The notes: a model not told the origin generated them from the letters alone. DNA of 64,000 nt from Asterias rubens (GCF_902459465.1 NC_047081.1:11003857-11067856); one strand, 5' to 3'; counted from the stretch's first letter, positions 34,454 to 48,000 are shown. Numbers and translations: made by a program.

Positions 34454-34826
34454 CAGTTCACTGTCCTGAAGTGTTAAGACATGCCCTTTATTGTTTGCCA
34501 TCAATATTGACACAGTGACACTGACAGAGTGACCAGTCACTCGGCGGGCCCCGGCCCTCTCTCAATCCATGTATTGTATTGAGTTGAGAGAGGGCCGGGT
34601 CACTCTGTCACTGTCCTGTGTGTCAATTGATGGCAAACAATAATAAAGGGCATGTTGGAAAAGTTTCCGTATGGCGCCACCACTTTTTCATTCGATATGA
34701 ATTAATATAGTATCTAATTTACCCGATTGATATATCCCTTTTTGTAAAAATGAGTGAAAAAGTGGTGGCGCCATACGGAAAGTTATCCGGCATGTCTTTA
34801 CACTTCAGAACAGTTACAGTGAACTG
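34454..34826. repeat. Long inverted repeat (foldback), interrupted by a MITE
   Basis: The left arm (CAGTTCACTGT, CTGAAGTGT, ACATGCCCTTTATTGTTTGC, CAGAGTGACC, GGCCCTCTCTCAA) pairs with the right arm (TTGAGAGAGGGCC, GGGTCACTCTG, GCAAACAATAATAAAGGGCA, ACACTTCAG, ACAGTGAACTG). The MITE 34656-34790 lies within the right arm. Confidence 0.85.
34656..34790. mobile_element. Palindromic MITE with 4-5-bp duplication CATG(T)
   Basis: Same family as 13514-13645. CATGT precedes (34651-34655) and follows (34791-34795) the element. Removing one copy restores the pairing of the surrounding palindrome. Confidence 0.8.
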
Positions 34827-35438
34827 TAACTGTTCAGTCTCAGTCTCAGATGGTCTCAGATGGTCTCAGTTGGCAAATGCCAAAATGGTCTCTCTCTCAG
34901 CTCAGCAGTTCACTAGCTCAGGCTTAAATGACCCACGACACATGGCCCTCACCACCACCGCATTTACCGTGGTTCCCTCTCCCTACTCCCATCATTTGCC
35001 CATGACAAATCCCATTGGAGTACCCTCTACGTTATCGCAACTACCTCTCCCCTCTCCCCTCCTGCCAGTGACCACCGCACCAGAGAGTGAAGAGGTGTTT
35101 TTGCTGTGGTGCCCTTTTTGCCAAGTTCCAAAACAAACTAAAATTTTCATAATGACATCGACATTCTTCTTAATCAAAAAAATTAAGTTGGTATAAGGTC
35201 CCATGGATGGTCAAATATTTGTTCATTGTTTTAGGAAAATTTTCTGGTTGCGGGATATAGAAACTTTACATTGTTCATTCATTATGAAATAAATAGTATC
35301 TAAGTTAACCTTAAGCGAACTTAATGAAAAATACCTTTTGTAACAATGAGTGGGATAAGTGGTGGCAGGATATGGATTGTTTTCAAAAATTATAATCTTG
35401 GAAAGTAACCTTTTTTTACAATTCTTTCATACCTAAAG

Positions 35439-37690
35439 ACTGAGAGCCGTTGTTGTCAACTTGCCCAATAATAAGAGTGTACATCATTGGACCTCAGACG
35501 ATGTTGCCGAGTTCCTGCATGCGAATGGGATGGGCCAGTACTCGGAGCTGTTGTGCATCCACAATGAGATTGACGGCGAGGTCTTGCTGCTTCTCAAGGA
35601 GTTGGACCTCCGTCTTCCGCCAATATCCGTCCCCGTCTTGGCACATATTAAGAGGTTGATGATGCTGATCAATCACCTGCAAGAAAGAGAGACGGGGTCG
35701 ACGCACTTCAGCAACGGATCATCCAAATTAACCGACTACCTAAGCAAGGAGACCAGCCTAGAGCTGGGTCACATCAGCCAGCAACTGAACGCTTTCAGTT
35801 TCAGTGACGATGAAGATTACCAAAGCTCTCATTCCAACCCGCAGTCAAGACGCTCGTCTGAGCCAAAGTTCCAGCCGGAGTACGGGAAGACGCTTCTCAG
35901 TTTCATATACGCGTCGTCGGTGGCGCTACTGACTGCGTTTGTGATGACCATCGCTCACGATCGCGTGCCGGACATGACCAAGTTTCCGCCGTTGCCGGAC
36001 GTCTTTCTGGACAGCGTCCCTAGGATAGAGTGGGCATTTGAGGCTTGCGAAACTTGCGCCATCACTCTGGCTTCCATGTTTGTAATCGTCTTAGTTCTTC
36101 ATAAACACAGGTAAATCTTGTTCCCTGTGTACCATTATTGCAATAATGACTGCTATTTTCATGATACAAATATGAACCTGACTATTTCGTTATGTAGTGT
36201 TGGTTTCAATGAGGGACGACAAATGCTAATAACCAAAATGAAGGTCTCTAATCCCCAATATGAGGTGATGTTTCTTGTTCATTTGCAATTTATTTTCCGA
36301 CGGACTAGTGCAATGAAAAGGTAATTGGCACTAAATAAGTTTTAAAGGCAAACCCTGCTACCACCGCAACAAACAATTAACGACATGTCCGAAGTTCTTC
36401 ACTCTACCCAATGAGAGATTTTTGGGACACACGTAGGTTGGCACTCCAAAGGCTCCCATTTTTAGTCTTACATGGTTTTCTTTCTTTCAGGTCCATAATA
36501 CTGCGGAGATTCTTTGCCCTGACGGGCTCGTGCTTTCTTCTTCGTTGTCTCACTATGTTTGTCACGTCAATGTCCGTCCCTGGCAGCCATCTGCAGTGCA
36601 GTGGCAAGGTACGTCTATCCTGGCAAACCTCAACTAAAAAAAGGAAAACAAATGAAGGGAAAAAGCTCAGTAGTTTCTGGAGCAGAATTTAAATGATCTT
36701 TTGCACATTGACAGGGATTTCAAATTGAAACTGACTGCTCTAGAATTGCAAAGGTTGTAGGTTTGAATCCCACCTAAGTAAAATGCCTGTTGTCACGGGG
36801 CCTGGGGGAAAGTACTGAGTCTACAGTTCTTAAGACACATCTTATATTGGTAAGAACCCTTATTATATTTGGAGGTGTGTTAACTGTTATATTAATTTCC
36901 CCCCCCCCCCTCCTCTCACTGTCGCGCAGGTTTATGGAAATTACTGGATCAAAATGGAGCGGGCCTTGGAGATAATGTCTGGCCTTGGCATGAGCGTAAC
37001 AGGTGTCCATACCTGTGGGGATTACATGTTCAGTGGACACACCATATGTCTGACTATGTTTAACTTCTTCATAACGGAATGTGAGTATGCTTTGATCTAG
37101 TCCCAATCTGAAAATCTATGTCAAGGAAATGTTCATGACAAAAAACAAAAAGCAAACAATTTGCAGGCCAATCAGTCATAAACAATACAGTCAACAATCT
37201 GCCTCAAACTTTACCTACACCCCCAAAACTGCAGCAGTACTACCTTCCATAAAGCTTGACAGAAATAAACTGTTGTAGTACTAGTACCTCCTTGATTGCC
37301 TCACAACATCACCGATTATTAGTACTTCATCTCTTTTCCCCGATAGATTCGCCAAGAAGTATGACTTACCTCCACACTACCTCCTGGGTCCTCAATCTCT
37401 TTGGGGCCTTCTTCGTTCTTGCTGCCCACGAGCATTACTCCATCGATGTGGTCATCGCATTCTGCATTACCTCACGCCTCTTCCTGTACTACCACACACT
37501 CGCCAACACCCACTCCCTCCAACAAGCCGACAGGAGGACCAAGGTCTGGTTCCCCATGTTCTCCTACTTTGAAGACAAGGTGGATAACGTGGTACCTAAT
37601 GAGTATGAGTGGCCGTTCTCTATGCCTCGTTTACCGGCACCGAGCAGACTCTGGCAGAAAAGAAAAGTTAAGAAAGATAAACAAAAATGA
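35439..37690 (+). CDS. SAMD8: SMSr/SAMD8-type ceramide phosphoethanolamine synthase (4 recognised exons; start exon missing)
   Basis: An ER membrane enzyme that transfers phosphoethanolamine to ceramide; in mammals it monitors ceramide. Exons: 35439-36110 (acceptor uncertain), 36491-36608, 36930-37080, 37347-37690; about 420 aa, human about 415. A SAM domain begins at [12 protein letters not shown] (35488 on). Then come six expected membrane segments, the D3 motif [11 protein letters not shown] (exon 3) and D4 [10 protein letters not shown] (exon 4). The catalytic His/His/Asp triad is therefore present. The tail [10 protein letters not shown] is typical of SMSr. No in-frame ATG precedes the SAM domain: an in-frame TAA at 35434-35436 and only TTG at 35461 mean the start lies in an upstream exon I could not place. 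The next gene is its paralogue. Confidence 0.93.
36713..36853 (+). mobile_element. tRNA-like SINE, diverged copy
   Basis: ACTGCTCTAGAATTGCAAAG, GGTTTGAATCCCACCTAAGT and GTACTGAGTCTACAG follow the same order as in 24231-24442. It lies in SMSr intron 2. Confidence 0.5.
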
Positions 37691-39055
37691 GATCGAAGTT
37701 CACAGTTGACACTTTTGTTTTGAAGAACAATCATTGTGATAGAGTTTGAAAATGGCTTATGTGATATGAAGAGGGGCTTCAATTGGAATCTTAAATTTAA
37801 TATGACTTTCGAGAAAGACTCTGCTATGGTTGAAAAACGTCAGGCCAGTAACTTTTTTTTTAATTAAACATTATCTAATTTATTTGGTTGCCAATCTTTA
37901 ATTTACAACATCTTATTCATCAAATTCAGAGATGAGAAATGTCAGACTTTTTTTCTGACTTCAGAATGTTTTTAGCTTCCACCTGATTTACAAAAAGTTG
38001 CTGTTTTTTCTTCAGATATAAAGAAACCTACAACAAATAGGCTGCAAGTGAAGAACGGTCAATTTTTGACAAACGCTGTTTTGTCCTTTAAACTATCTCT
38101 CTTTACAGTTTTACGTTGTTTTATCCTTTTTCAGTCCACAGTTGTACACACTATTTAATCATTTTATATTTAAAACAAAAAGCAATACACACAAAAGTGA
38201 GGATGCTTTTAAACACGATAAAATCTCCGACAAGACATACTGTTTTTACTTTTGTCTGTCTTTTTAAAAACTAAAAATATTGTTGTTATTTTTTCACAAG
38301 TTGGTAGAATGGTGTTTTTTCAAAGTACATGATGCAAATGGATGAAGATTTGATAGTTGGAACCCACTGTTTACATTCAAACCGCCCTCTGTTGAAAAAA
38401 ACACTGTATACGTCATGTTTCGCCGGGCAAAAAGACACGTAGTCATGGTAAGATTGCATACAATTTTTAGCTGGCTGGCAAAACACAAAGGTTTTGCCCG
38501 GCGCTATGCGCACGAATCATGTTATGGTTTTCGTGTGACGTCAGAGGTCACATCGTCGTTATATGGTCGTTTACCATAAAACTCACCAGTAAAAGTTTCA
38601 TTTAATTTGGTTTTTGAGATATAACCGAACTCCGTGTGACAAGGGTGTTTTTTCTTCCCTGATTATCTCGCAACTTCGACAACCAATTGAGTTCAAATGT
38701 TCACATGTTTGTTATTTTGGGCATGTGTTGAGATACATCAAGTGAGGAAACTGGTCTTTGACAATTACCAATAGTGCCTGATGTCATTCAATATTATAAA
38801 TAATGTCAGAACTAATCCCCTTAAATGGGTGAAGCCAAACACGCTAATATACATTTAGCTGCATAAAAATATACTTTAAATTATGCCTTCGATTTAATAA
38901 CCTTTTTACAAGTATTTTTTATATATAATTCGATTTTGTACCATGACTGAACTATTTTACACGTGTGTACAAGGAAAAACACGCTTTTGATCACGGTTTG
39001 AATTCTAAATGAAATAATTTAAATTTGAGCTAATAAACTGCTATAAAATTAATGC
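37691..39055 (+). other. Possible 3' UTR of the SMSr gene
   Basis: The TGA is at 37688-37690. Candidate signals are ATTAAA near 37863 and AATAAA at 39032-39037. A partial MITE lies at 38625-38782. Which end is used cannot be told from sequence. Confidence 0.35.
38625..38782 (+). mobile_element. 3' half of a GGCAGTGGACACTATTGG-family MITE
   Basis: CGTGTGACAAGGGTGTTTTT through GACAATTACCAATAGTG matches the second half of 16039-16433; the first half is gone. Confidence 0.65.
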
Positions 39056-39373
39056 GGTTTTTCTTAAGTTTTTTATTTCTAAAGAGGGGGGTATTCCACC
39101 CGTGATTGCAATGTCACTTTATGCAACAAAAAGTGCGTTCCTTTGACATTTTGTGATCCGACCCCCTGTCCCGACACCCCTATTTTTCGACACACCTGGT
39201 GTGTTCTCCTGAACTCTGGCGTCTAAATAATTAGGGTTTTGTTCTCGGAACATACGGTTGTCGAAACATGGTGTCGGAATATAGAGCAGTCTCCGTCTAG
39301 CTGGAACTGAGGTCAGCTGAGTGTATCAGGGCATGTCCAGTGTATTCTCCTGACCCTAAACTCTAACCCTAAA

Positions 39374-39507
39374 GCCCGTTTTATACATCCTGCGAATGCG
39401 AAGTTACGAATGTTGACGTCACATCCGTGCAAATTATTCGTTGCGTCCAAATTCGTGACGTCAAAACTCGTATACGGCATTCGCAAGAAGAGAAGTATGA
39501 ACCGGGC
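39374..39507. mobile_element. MITE with GCCCG(G)TT...ATAC ends
   Basis: GCCCGTTTTATACATCCTGC...GAATGCGAA is mirrored by CATTCGCAAGAAGAGAAGTA...TGAACCGGGC. Nearby, 39130-39295 shares phrases (CCCTGTCCCGACACCC, GGTGTCGGAATATAGAGCAG) with 47510-47560. Confidence 0.55.
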
Positions 39508-39689
39508 AAACCCTAGCCTGAACATCTGACATCACACTTCGATGCTCGTGAATTGCGGATATTAAGACAGGGGCCCAGTCTAGGCATACCCTAGCAACCC
39601 TCTAGAGTGTAAATCATCTAGGGGGTGGGGGTTCGGAGTTGGGATGTTGGAATTTTTGGGCTATCCTTGGATAATTTTCTGCAGTATTT

Positions 39690-39790
39690 CTATCTTGTTT
39701 TTTTGTCTTTTCTCCTGTTGTTATGTACATGTTTGTATTTTGAGTATGTTCTTGCTGTATTTTTATCCGAATAAATTCAATCAATCAATC
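39690..39790 (+). mobile_element. Probable LINE 3' tail with (AATC)n
   Basis: TATTTTTATCCGAATAAATT is followed by four to five AATC repeats, a common ending of CR1/L2-like non-LTR elements. The coding part is absent. Confidence 0.4.
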
Positions 39791-40183
39791 AATCAATAAA
39801 GAGCAGTTTCCGTCCAGCAAACGCTTAGCTGAAACTGAAGCTAAGCGAAGTGTTTTAGAGCATGTCTTGTACCGTCTGGCAGGCTGCACATCGATGTCAC
39901 TTGCCGTCACACATCAGGCGGGAAGCAGGTTACAGTGGCGATAATTGCTTGCTTGCCTGGTTACACTTTAGCAAAGCTATGAACTCTAGGAAAAAATACC
40001 AGACGAGATGCTCGACGGAGTTGTGGAATTCGCAGAGAGTGGTTTTTGGTTTTCATTCATGTCATTTATTGTTTGTTGTTATGTTGTAATAATGTCTTCT
40101 ATAGGGCCGTCAGACTTCCACAAATTGGGCTACCCTGTATACAAAATACTCAATAGTAATCACAAATACCAATAAATTTATGG

Positions 40184-40456
40184 TCAACCCCAGCTCTTTG
40201 AATCATTTAGAGCTTTAACCTTGAGCAAGTTGGCAGCTACCTTGAGCATGTTGACAAGTTTAATTTCAGGACGACCTTGCCTGCCAAGACGCTCCTTTAC
40301 AAGCTGCCGTGTTTCCTCCCCGACTTGGCAAGCTGCATTGTTGGCAATTATGATGAGTAACTTTCCCATAAAGTTTGGCTGTAAGGTTCTTGACCTTGGC
40401 AGCAGTGGCGCAGGTTTTGATACCTTTTTGTAGATAATGTTTGAATCCCTACTCAC
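40184..40456 (-). pseudogene. Unidentified protein-like fragment
   Basis: A 90-codon minus-strand frame (GTG first codon, no ATG at the start) has balanced, protein-like composition, including NMLKVAANLLKVKAL near the C-terminus and a TGA stop. An acceptor-like TTCATTCACAG precedes it. I do not recognise the family. It could be a terminal exon of an unknown gene or a decayed fragment. Confidence 0.25.
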
Positions 40457-42081
40457 TGTGAATGAAGGTGTATATAATTTTTATTTGTATTAGTTTCAGC
40501 TTCAGTAGCCGTCAAGTTTTGAGAGAGAGAGAAAAAAAAAGTGAAAATCATAGAGCAGAGGAATGGTTTCAAAAGAGTCAGCGCGTAAATACATTGTACC
40601 CTTATGGCTGTAACGTTTCCCGAGACGAACATTATTTTTGTGAAATTGGTTTTACTCGTTTCTCAAAAACTACAGCATCTCAACGAGTAATATTTAAAGC
40701 GAAGCTTTCAACCATCATTATCTTCAACCGTGTAAGTTTGATGACAATCCGATGGACTTTAAGAATGGTGTCGTACCAAAAAGATCCCAAACTCAAAAGC
40801 TATTTAACCGCCGGTAATTGCGGCATTATGTCCTTTCTCGAGTTATGTACGCATAAAACACGGAATTGTTTACTTGTTGTGCCGTTGAATGTATAATATA
40901 CTCGACTCGTTTGTGACGAAGTTTGGCCGGGGACATTCCAACTGTGTGGAGACATTAATTTTTAAATGTAACGACTTGTCGACAAGTCTAAGTGCGGGTA
41001 GCGCAGTGGGGGAGCGGGTAAAACTTGGTCAAAGTTGCTCCCCATAAAAAGACACGGGGGCAGTCTATGGGTCAAACAATATCCAGGTTAGAATTGACGT
41101 CGGGGTTTGATCCCGAGGGGGGCCCACCCAGTGTTATCCGGAATCCGTTCTAAAATTACACAGAAGTTCATCAATTTTCCGCAGAATCTCGGCTAAAATC
41201 CATTTTCAAACAAGCGCCCGTGTCAGCCTGACATTAGAGTAGCTCTCAACATTGTCGAAAGTTCCATGGCACTTTTGAAACCTAATAATTTGTACAACGT
41301 TAATACGGACTGGTACTGTCCACAGGGACTAAAGGCCTGCTATATTTGAGAACCCTGCTAATGACCCCCCCCCCCCCCCCTCTAACATAAGAAACAATGG
41401 GGCGGCCACAGAAATGTATATTTTTTATCTCATATTGGTTTGACGTTTCTCATTTTAGATTATTCTGACAAAATTAAAACACCAGCAGATAAGAACCACG
41501 CAACAATGCCTTCTTGCAGGAAATTGTTTATACTCCGATTCCATTTTTTAAGTCATAACATCTCGACTTGAACAATTGATCTCAAAGTTGACGATTATGT
41601 TAATTCCATGCGTATCACGTGCACAGTTGGTACCCTGTACACTTCCCCCCATATTGTAAAAGTGTTATCCCCTTGAATCAAAGGAAATGAAAGCAACATT
41701 ATAGCCAAGGTTTGAACATGCCCAACTTTTGGTCTCCTTAAAAAGTAAGAAACTCATGAGACGGCCTATCAGTTACACGACTTTCCTGAACTGCGCGGGT
41801 GATCGAGCTGCACAGTGAATTTCGTGTTCACACTGCGCTGTGTATTAATGACACTAGTTTTAAGGTCACAACGAAAGCGAACCGAATTAGTAATAAGGTT
41901 GTCCCCAAACTGTGCATAACGTTGTTATAGGTTTGCTGATGCACTCCATCACCGCGTGTGTGGATAGTTTTAAGACCGCCTTAGGCTGTAAGGCGCATGA
42001 AGGATATTTTAGTATCCTTAGACAGAGGACACGGGGACCAACGGTGGCTCTGGGGGAAGAACGGAACGTCTTGGCAAGTTG

Positions 42082-45000
42082 ATGGACAAGCCATGCCGGC
42101 AGATCTCACCAACATACGGCAGCAGATCATCCCCGGCGACGCAAGGAGTGATGGCGATAGGTAACGGTCACACCACGGTAATTGATATCGGGTCGTCGGT
42201 GGCGAACGGGAATCACGTCCCCATTGGGGCACTATGCACCACCAACGGGACGCTGTCTCCGGACGGGACACCACTACCACATTCGGCCCTTACCAAAATC
42301 GCAAATGAGATTGCCGAAGCATCGGCTACCATTGCTCACCCCAAACCCAAGTTCGAACCGGAACCCTTCAAGACGGTGATGGCCATAGTCTATGGGATGT
42401 CAGTTTCTTTCCTATCTGCCTTCACGATCACCTACACACATGACAGAACCCCGGACGTTAGCGTCAACCCGCCCCTACCAGATCTTGTTTTTGAACTTGT
42501 GCCCAGAATGGAATGGGCTTTCCTGGCGTGTGAAATCTGTATGCTTTCTTTGGCAGCAGTGAATGTTATCAATCTTGTCATTCACAAACACAGGTGAGAA
42601 ATGTTATTCACATCAAATTACCCCTTTTCCCCCTTTCCCTGAAGCAGCTATAGGTACAACACACTTTTAAGGACAACTAAAGACGCCCACAACGCGTGCA
42701 CAAAGGACACTTCGCTTTATAAACAACGGGGATCTTTTGTCTTTTTTAGATCGGTGTTTCAATTTGTAAAACCAATTACAATCCCTCAGAAAATAACTGA
42801 CACACATTAAACACATGAATAATTTTTATTTTGAAGTTCTGTTGAAAGCCTTGTTTGCCTGTGAAGTATCTCGTGTGACATAATTAGCTAAATGTAAATC
42901 AACGGTTGTTTACGTTTATCAAGAATGATTGAAAAAAAACTATAGTGGACAATTTTGAGAAAGATCTTTTGATTGAAGACACTTGCGTTTTATCTTTACA
43001 TCTCATAGTTTAGAAATGCTTCACATTATAGTAATTTATAAAGCTTTGTTGTTATATCAATGTATTTTGTTGAAGTTCACTCGGGCTTATTTCTTCAGCG
43101 ACAATCAAAATAAACTATTGTCCTTGACGGGATTTCAAAAGTGTTTACTTCTCTGGGAATTTGTTACTTTAGTGAACGACCTTCCAGACTTAATATATAC
43201 CTTTGGTCTGGACGTCGCGAGGAAATAAGCGTGTTGACTCTAGTTACTGCAGTCAGCAAAGTTTGAGATGTCAAGTAGAGTTTTGACGAACTTTGTTTCG
43301 CCCTCTCGGGCACCGTCGATGAGCAGTTTCATTCAATGAACTTGCTCAGAGGCACTGCCCGGTGATGTACACATTTCTACTGTAATTGTCAAAGACCAGT
43401 ATTCTCACTTGGTGTATCCCAACATATTATGCATAAAATTACAAACCTGTGAAAATTTGGGCTCGATTGGTCAAAAAAAGTTGCAAGAGATGTGCCCAAC
43501 CACTCAAAGTCAATTTAATAAAATATCAAAATAAAACTGTACTGTTGTCGCCCCCCCCCCCCCTTTCTTAACGCTGTAGAACATATCTTGGGATCAACGA
43601 TAGCCGGGGAAAACTAATATGCTCATAAATAAAATCTGACAAACAAGGCGGCCTTCGCCATGAACTATAACGAGCCAGGATTAATATAGAGCGAAAATAA
43701 AAGCGTAATTCGAAACTATGCATACAGACAAGATTTATGAAAATAGGAGGGCACTAAAGTCAGGACAGAGGGATTTCTGGAAAGCGCAGCTGTGGTTTAA
43801 AATTGAACATTATCGAATACTTTTACAGTTACTATATATACTTAAAAATGCATGATATTAATAGATTGTGTTATTGTGATCAGCTATCATAAAGGTCATT
43901 GCTTTTGAAGAGACTTGATAATTGTTGGCGTTAAAAGTTGGTCCCATTTAGCTTAGAAAGTGACGGGTGGCTATACGAATATGAAAAACAGAAAATATTT
44001 TTAGTAAAGAGTGTGCGTGCCTACATAATGGTTCTGTTTCTGTCAGGTTGTTGATCATGTCATCATTGTGTTGTACAAAGACAAATGCAAGAAATATTTC
44101 CTTAAGTTAATCTTCCCCCAAAAATATAAAAATTGTTTAATCACCAAACATAAAACTGCACCCAGTCTGAACCCCGGATTAGTCATACAAGACACGGAAT
44201 GTTTTGAAAAGGAAATGAACAAGGAAGACCTAATGCAGCGTCCATTGTGCCCAACCCGTAATTGGCAGAAAAGTGGTCTGGAATTACAGCTGGCACAAAG
44301 CAACCAATTGATTTAGTTCCTATATTTGTCATGATGTTTCCTTAATAGTACGTTTGAAGCAAAAAGTGTTGGAAGTGTGTCACAACCACGACGCACATTT
44401 TGTTTCGATGCTGTCGTCTATTGTTAAGTCAATTACATCAATTAAATTCAATAAACTTTTATTTCGGTAATGCCCCCATAACATAATAATAAATGGTGTT
44501 TCATAAATATTAACAGTGATAGTTATAAACAGTAGCTAACATTATTAATAAGTCAAAAAGGCAAAACTTGGGATTGGGTTAAAGCTTTGCTTTTATACCC
44601 TAGCCTACCACACTCTACATGTTTATACGGGTCACAGACCTGTGTAATCTGTGTCAAAGTAACCCAGAAATGGTTTAAAATAAACTGATGCAGATTGTGA
44701 CCACAGTTCACCTATTATAACCAAAAGACAGGGAACCAAGCAACAACATCTCAAAAGAGTTTATTGCTCACTGCTGGCAAGGTGCTGTACCAATCCCAAC
44801 AAAAAGACGCACACAAAATAAAAAATAAGGGCCTACAGCAAAAAGTCTAGACAAACAAACTTAACCTTAACATTCTGGTGACTGACCGGGTAAAGCCCCC
44901 CCCCCCTCCTCCCGGCTCTGCACAGTCTCAGGAAACTCATCATCCTTTCCAACGAGGGTCGGGAGGGGCTACAAAGTTGTTTCATATTATGCTCAATGAA

Positions 45001-48000
45001 CATAAAAATATAGCATGAGTCAGGCTATACCACAAACTAATTCTCTTTGAATTGCAATAATTCTAGGTTGTTCTATCATTAATTATAAAATTTGATCAAA
45101 TGTACCTTGGCGACACAAAGAAGTTACCGGTTTACCGTTTACGTAGTTTACTTATGTAGAAGCTTGCATTCATTTTTTGATTTTTTTTGGTAAAACAATA
45201 GATCACCAAAACGTCACGTAATTGACCAAAAATGTTCGTAAAAACACAAAAGGTCAGCGTTTGCAAGTGTCTCGTCATAACATGCTAGCCCATTATTTAT
45301 GTTATGCTAGTCAAAATGTATGCTATAAACCCATGAAGCGTTTAGCCTATACGCGCAAATAAACACCTTGCCGCCATTTTGTTTTTCAAATCAGACGCAA
45401 ACAAGTCGTAGCTAGACGTCACGGGTATAAACAGTCTGGTCCCCTTATACTGGTATAACAGTGAATCAATATTAAGCTATACACACAGTGTAAGCACGGC
45501 CTTGGGGTGCAACCGTGAACAGCCGCATATAGAGGTCGATAAACTTCAAACATTGAACCCGAATTCCCCATAAGGCATGTGTATAGTTCTTGTCAAGTCG
45601 GATCTGATACTGGTTCACCTAACGATATCAACAGTCAAGTCTATAATCTACAAAGTGAAATTGCCACAGAGGGCCAGACAATGAACTTGTCTACTTGGAC
45701 TTGTATCAATATCCGTCAAAAAGTTTCGGGTGGTGTTTTTGTGTATGGATTATTGGGACAATGCATTAACAATCATACCCCACATGGATGTTGACAATGT
45801 CAGCTTTCTGACTCTAATTTCAAACTTTCCTGAGCACTGCAGGTATGCAATATGAACCGATGTCTTGCAATAATTCACCCATGGGGCACAACGGTGAGGG
45901 GAAAGATTGTATATAATACAATAGTACTATATTTTGGTTAGGACTGAGTTACGGATTTGTTGTTGGTCACCATCTTGGGTCGATCCCTTTGTCAAGCTTT
46001 TCGATTTTATCACAGACTACCCGGGTTTCCGGTATATCTACCCGGGTTTGCGGTATATTTTGAGTGGTTTATCATTTGGTAGGACCTTAAGATGTACACG
46101 TGACCATACAGCTATCCCTATGCGTGTGACTGACTCAACCCTCTGATTAAATTTCTGATTAGCACTTGGATCGGCAAAACAAAATGCTTTTTTAATGACA
46201 GCTAAAGGGGACTAATTGGGTCACGTTTACGGTAAATTTAATAGCACGCACTCTCGCGCAATCCGATCACAAATTGCCGTCTGCAAACAATCAAACCAAA
46301 ATGCGCAACTGATCTTCAAAATCCACACTCGGCGACCATAACAAAAATACCCGTCCGGTGGGCGGATATCATATTTAGTCGTATGAGAGAAATTAAAAGA
46401 GGGTCGCCATTTTGGATTGTTGGCATGTAAACAAGAGCACGCCATACGTGTCTGTTTTTGTTTGTTCACGCTCACTGCAGACTTGGGTTCGTTACCCCTT
46501 CTCTCGTTCGTAAGGCACTTCGGGGGGAACTTGGGGGTCGAGTTCACTTGTCATGTCTATACGGTGACTCGTCGGGTTGTGTTCTATGAAAGTAGGGCTT
46601 TCTTGAATTTCAAATGTATTAGACAGCTGTTGGGGTTAGACAATTGTAGTCTGTCAGATTCCAAAGCTATGACATGCATCTCCCCACCACACATGGGTCC
46701 AATTATAGTATGATCTTGAAGGCGCGGACAAAATTATGTTTTGCCAGAATTGGGTTATAATAATAAGCCAAATTACAATGTCTGTGTACTGATACTGTTT
46801 CCAGTCGCTAAAGTTATTTGTTATTAGTATTTTCGGTAGTTTAGTCAGCTTTGTGACTGTCAATTTAAATCCACTAAATATGTCAACTAAATGAAAATGT
46901 AGCTGAACAGTTACGGGTAATTGCCAAAATCGCTTGTCTATAATGAATTGGTTTCTTGTATAAATGTTTGCTTTTAAATAGTTTGAATTATGCTGTATCT
47001 TTGAAAGATTATGGCACTTTATTGCAAGGCAACCTCTGGTAAAAGTCAGGTCCCGTTTTATATTATAATAATTGATATTCAAGATTGTGAGCACGATACA
47101 GATCATAATCTTCATCGCTGTCATCATTATCATCACGGTCTCTATACCCGTTGGGATTAACAATAAAGTTATATATCGACCCTAATATACAAAATTACAA
47201 AATCTACAAAATGCCAACGTGAAACCCTTAACATCTGGGACGATTGAATGTGTCTAAACAGACCCCCTTTTCGCTTGACACCGAACCCGATGTAGGCCTA
47301 CATTTTACTTTGTTACTTTAGCCTTGACCGAGAAGCTGGAGTTGAGTTTTCATGTATGTTATTGTGTATTTTGTTTTTCCAAATTGTGTGTGACCTCTAC
47401 GATGACACGCCAATGTTTCGAAACATTATCCGAAATCCGTGGTTTGTTTTCCTAACCTCAAACTCTATCCCCTATCTAGCGAACAAGTCACACAGGAGGT
47501 TTTAGGAACAGGGTTGTCAGAACATTATAGGGGTGTCGGGATGTAGAGCAGTCATAAAGATCATTGAAGACCGGGGTTGAACAAAATTATGTAAATCTAC
47601 CTTTAATGTGATGATTTTTCCCTTCTTTTTATTAATTTCCCCCAATTTGAGATTGATCAAAACCTCCATAATTTTGGTTTTCTTCCCTGCACTTCTTTCT
47701 TTTTTGGACGTATCACACGTAGACCTAATGATTAATGTTTATTTAAATGGAGCAATGTGCCCTATACAGGCAGACACTGTGTTTATGTACTGTGGTTAGT
47801 CTGGTCCACACGGGGAGTATCCTGACTGCAGTCACCACTATTTTTAACCCGCATGATTAATACGCAAAGTACGGTGATACGTCATCAGAAAATATAGCAG
47901 GGAATTCGTGGAAACATCAACATGAAGAAATATGGCCAACCTCGGGACAGATTTGGTTTTTTTTTCTGGTTTTTTTTTTTGGGGGGGGGGGGTGGTGGAC

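Larger units (their letters stand above)
33000..35438. other. Divergent intergenic region between phospholipase and SMSr genes
   Basis: Promoters for both genes and the missing first exon of the SMSr gene should lie here or be overlapped by it. Most of it is repeat: the tandem array 33387-33957, the MITE 34091-34195, the palindrome 34454-34826, and a decayed MITE 35240-35383. I found no convincing start exon. Confidence 0.4.
39056..42081. other. Intergenic region between the two ceramide phosphotransferase genes
   Basis: It contains a MITE at 39374-39507, a LINE-like tail at 39690-39790, a protein-like fragment at 40184-40456 and a C14 run near 41367. The promoter of the downstream gene should be near 41.5-42.0 kb; I see no clear core elements. 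Confidence 0.4.

Noticed and set aside
34750-35196. 148-aa plus-strand ORF as the missing SMSr first exon
   Set aside because: It begins inside a MITE, runs through simple repeats and a palindrome arm, has no SAM-related sequence and no good donor joining the frame.
46654-47163. 169-aa minus-strand ORF
   Set aside because: Its composition is dominated by I, N, T and M as expected from AT-rich DNA, with no domain features.
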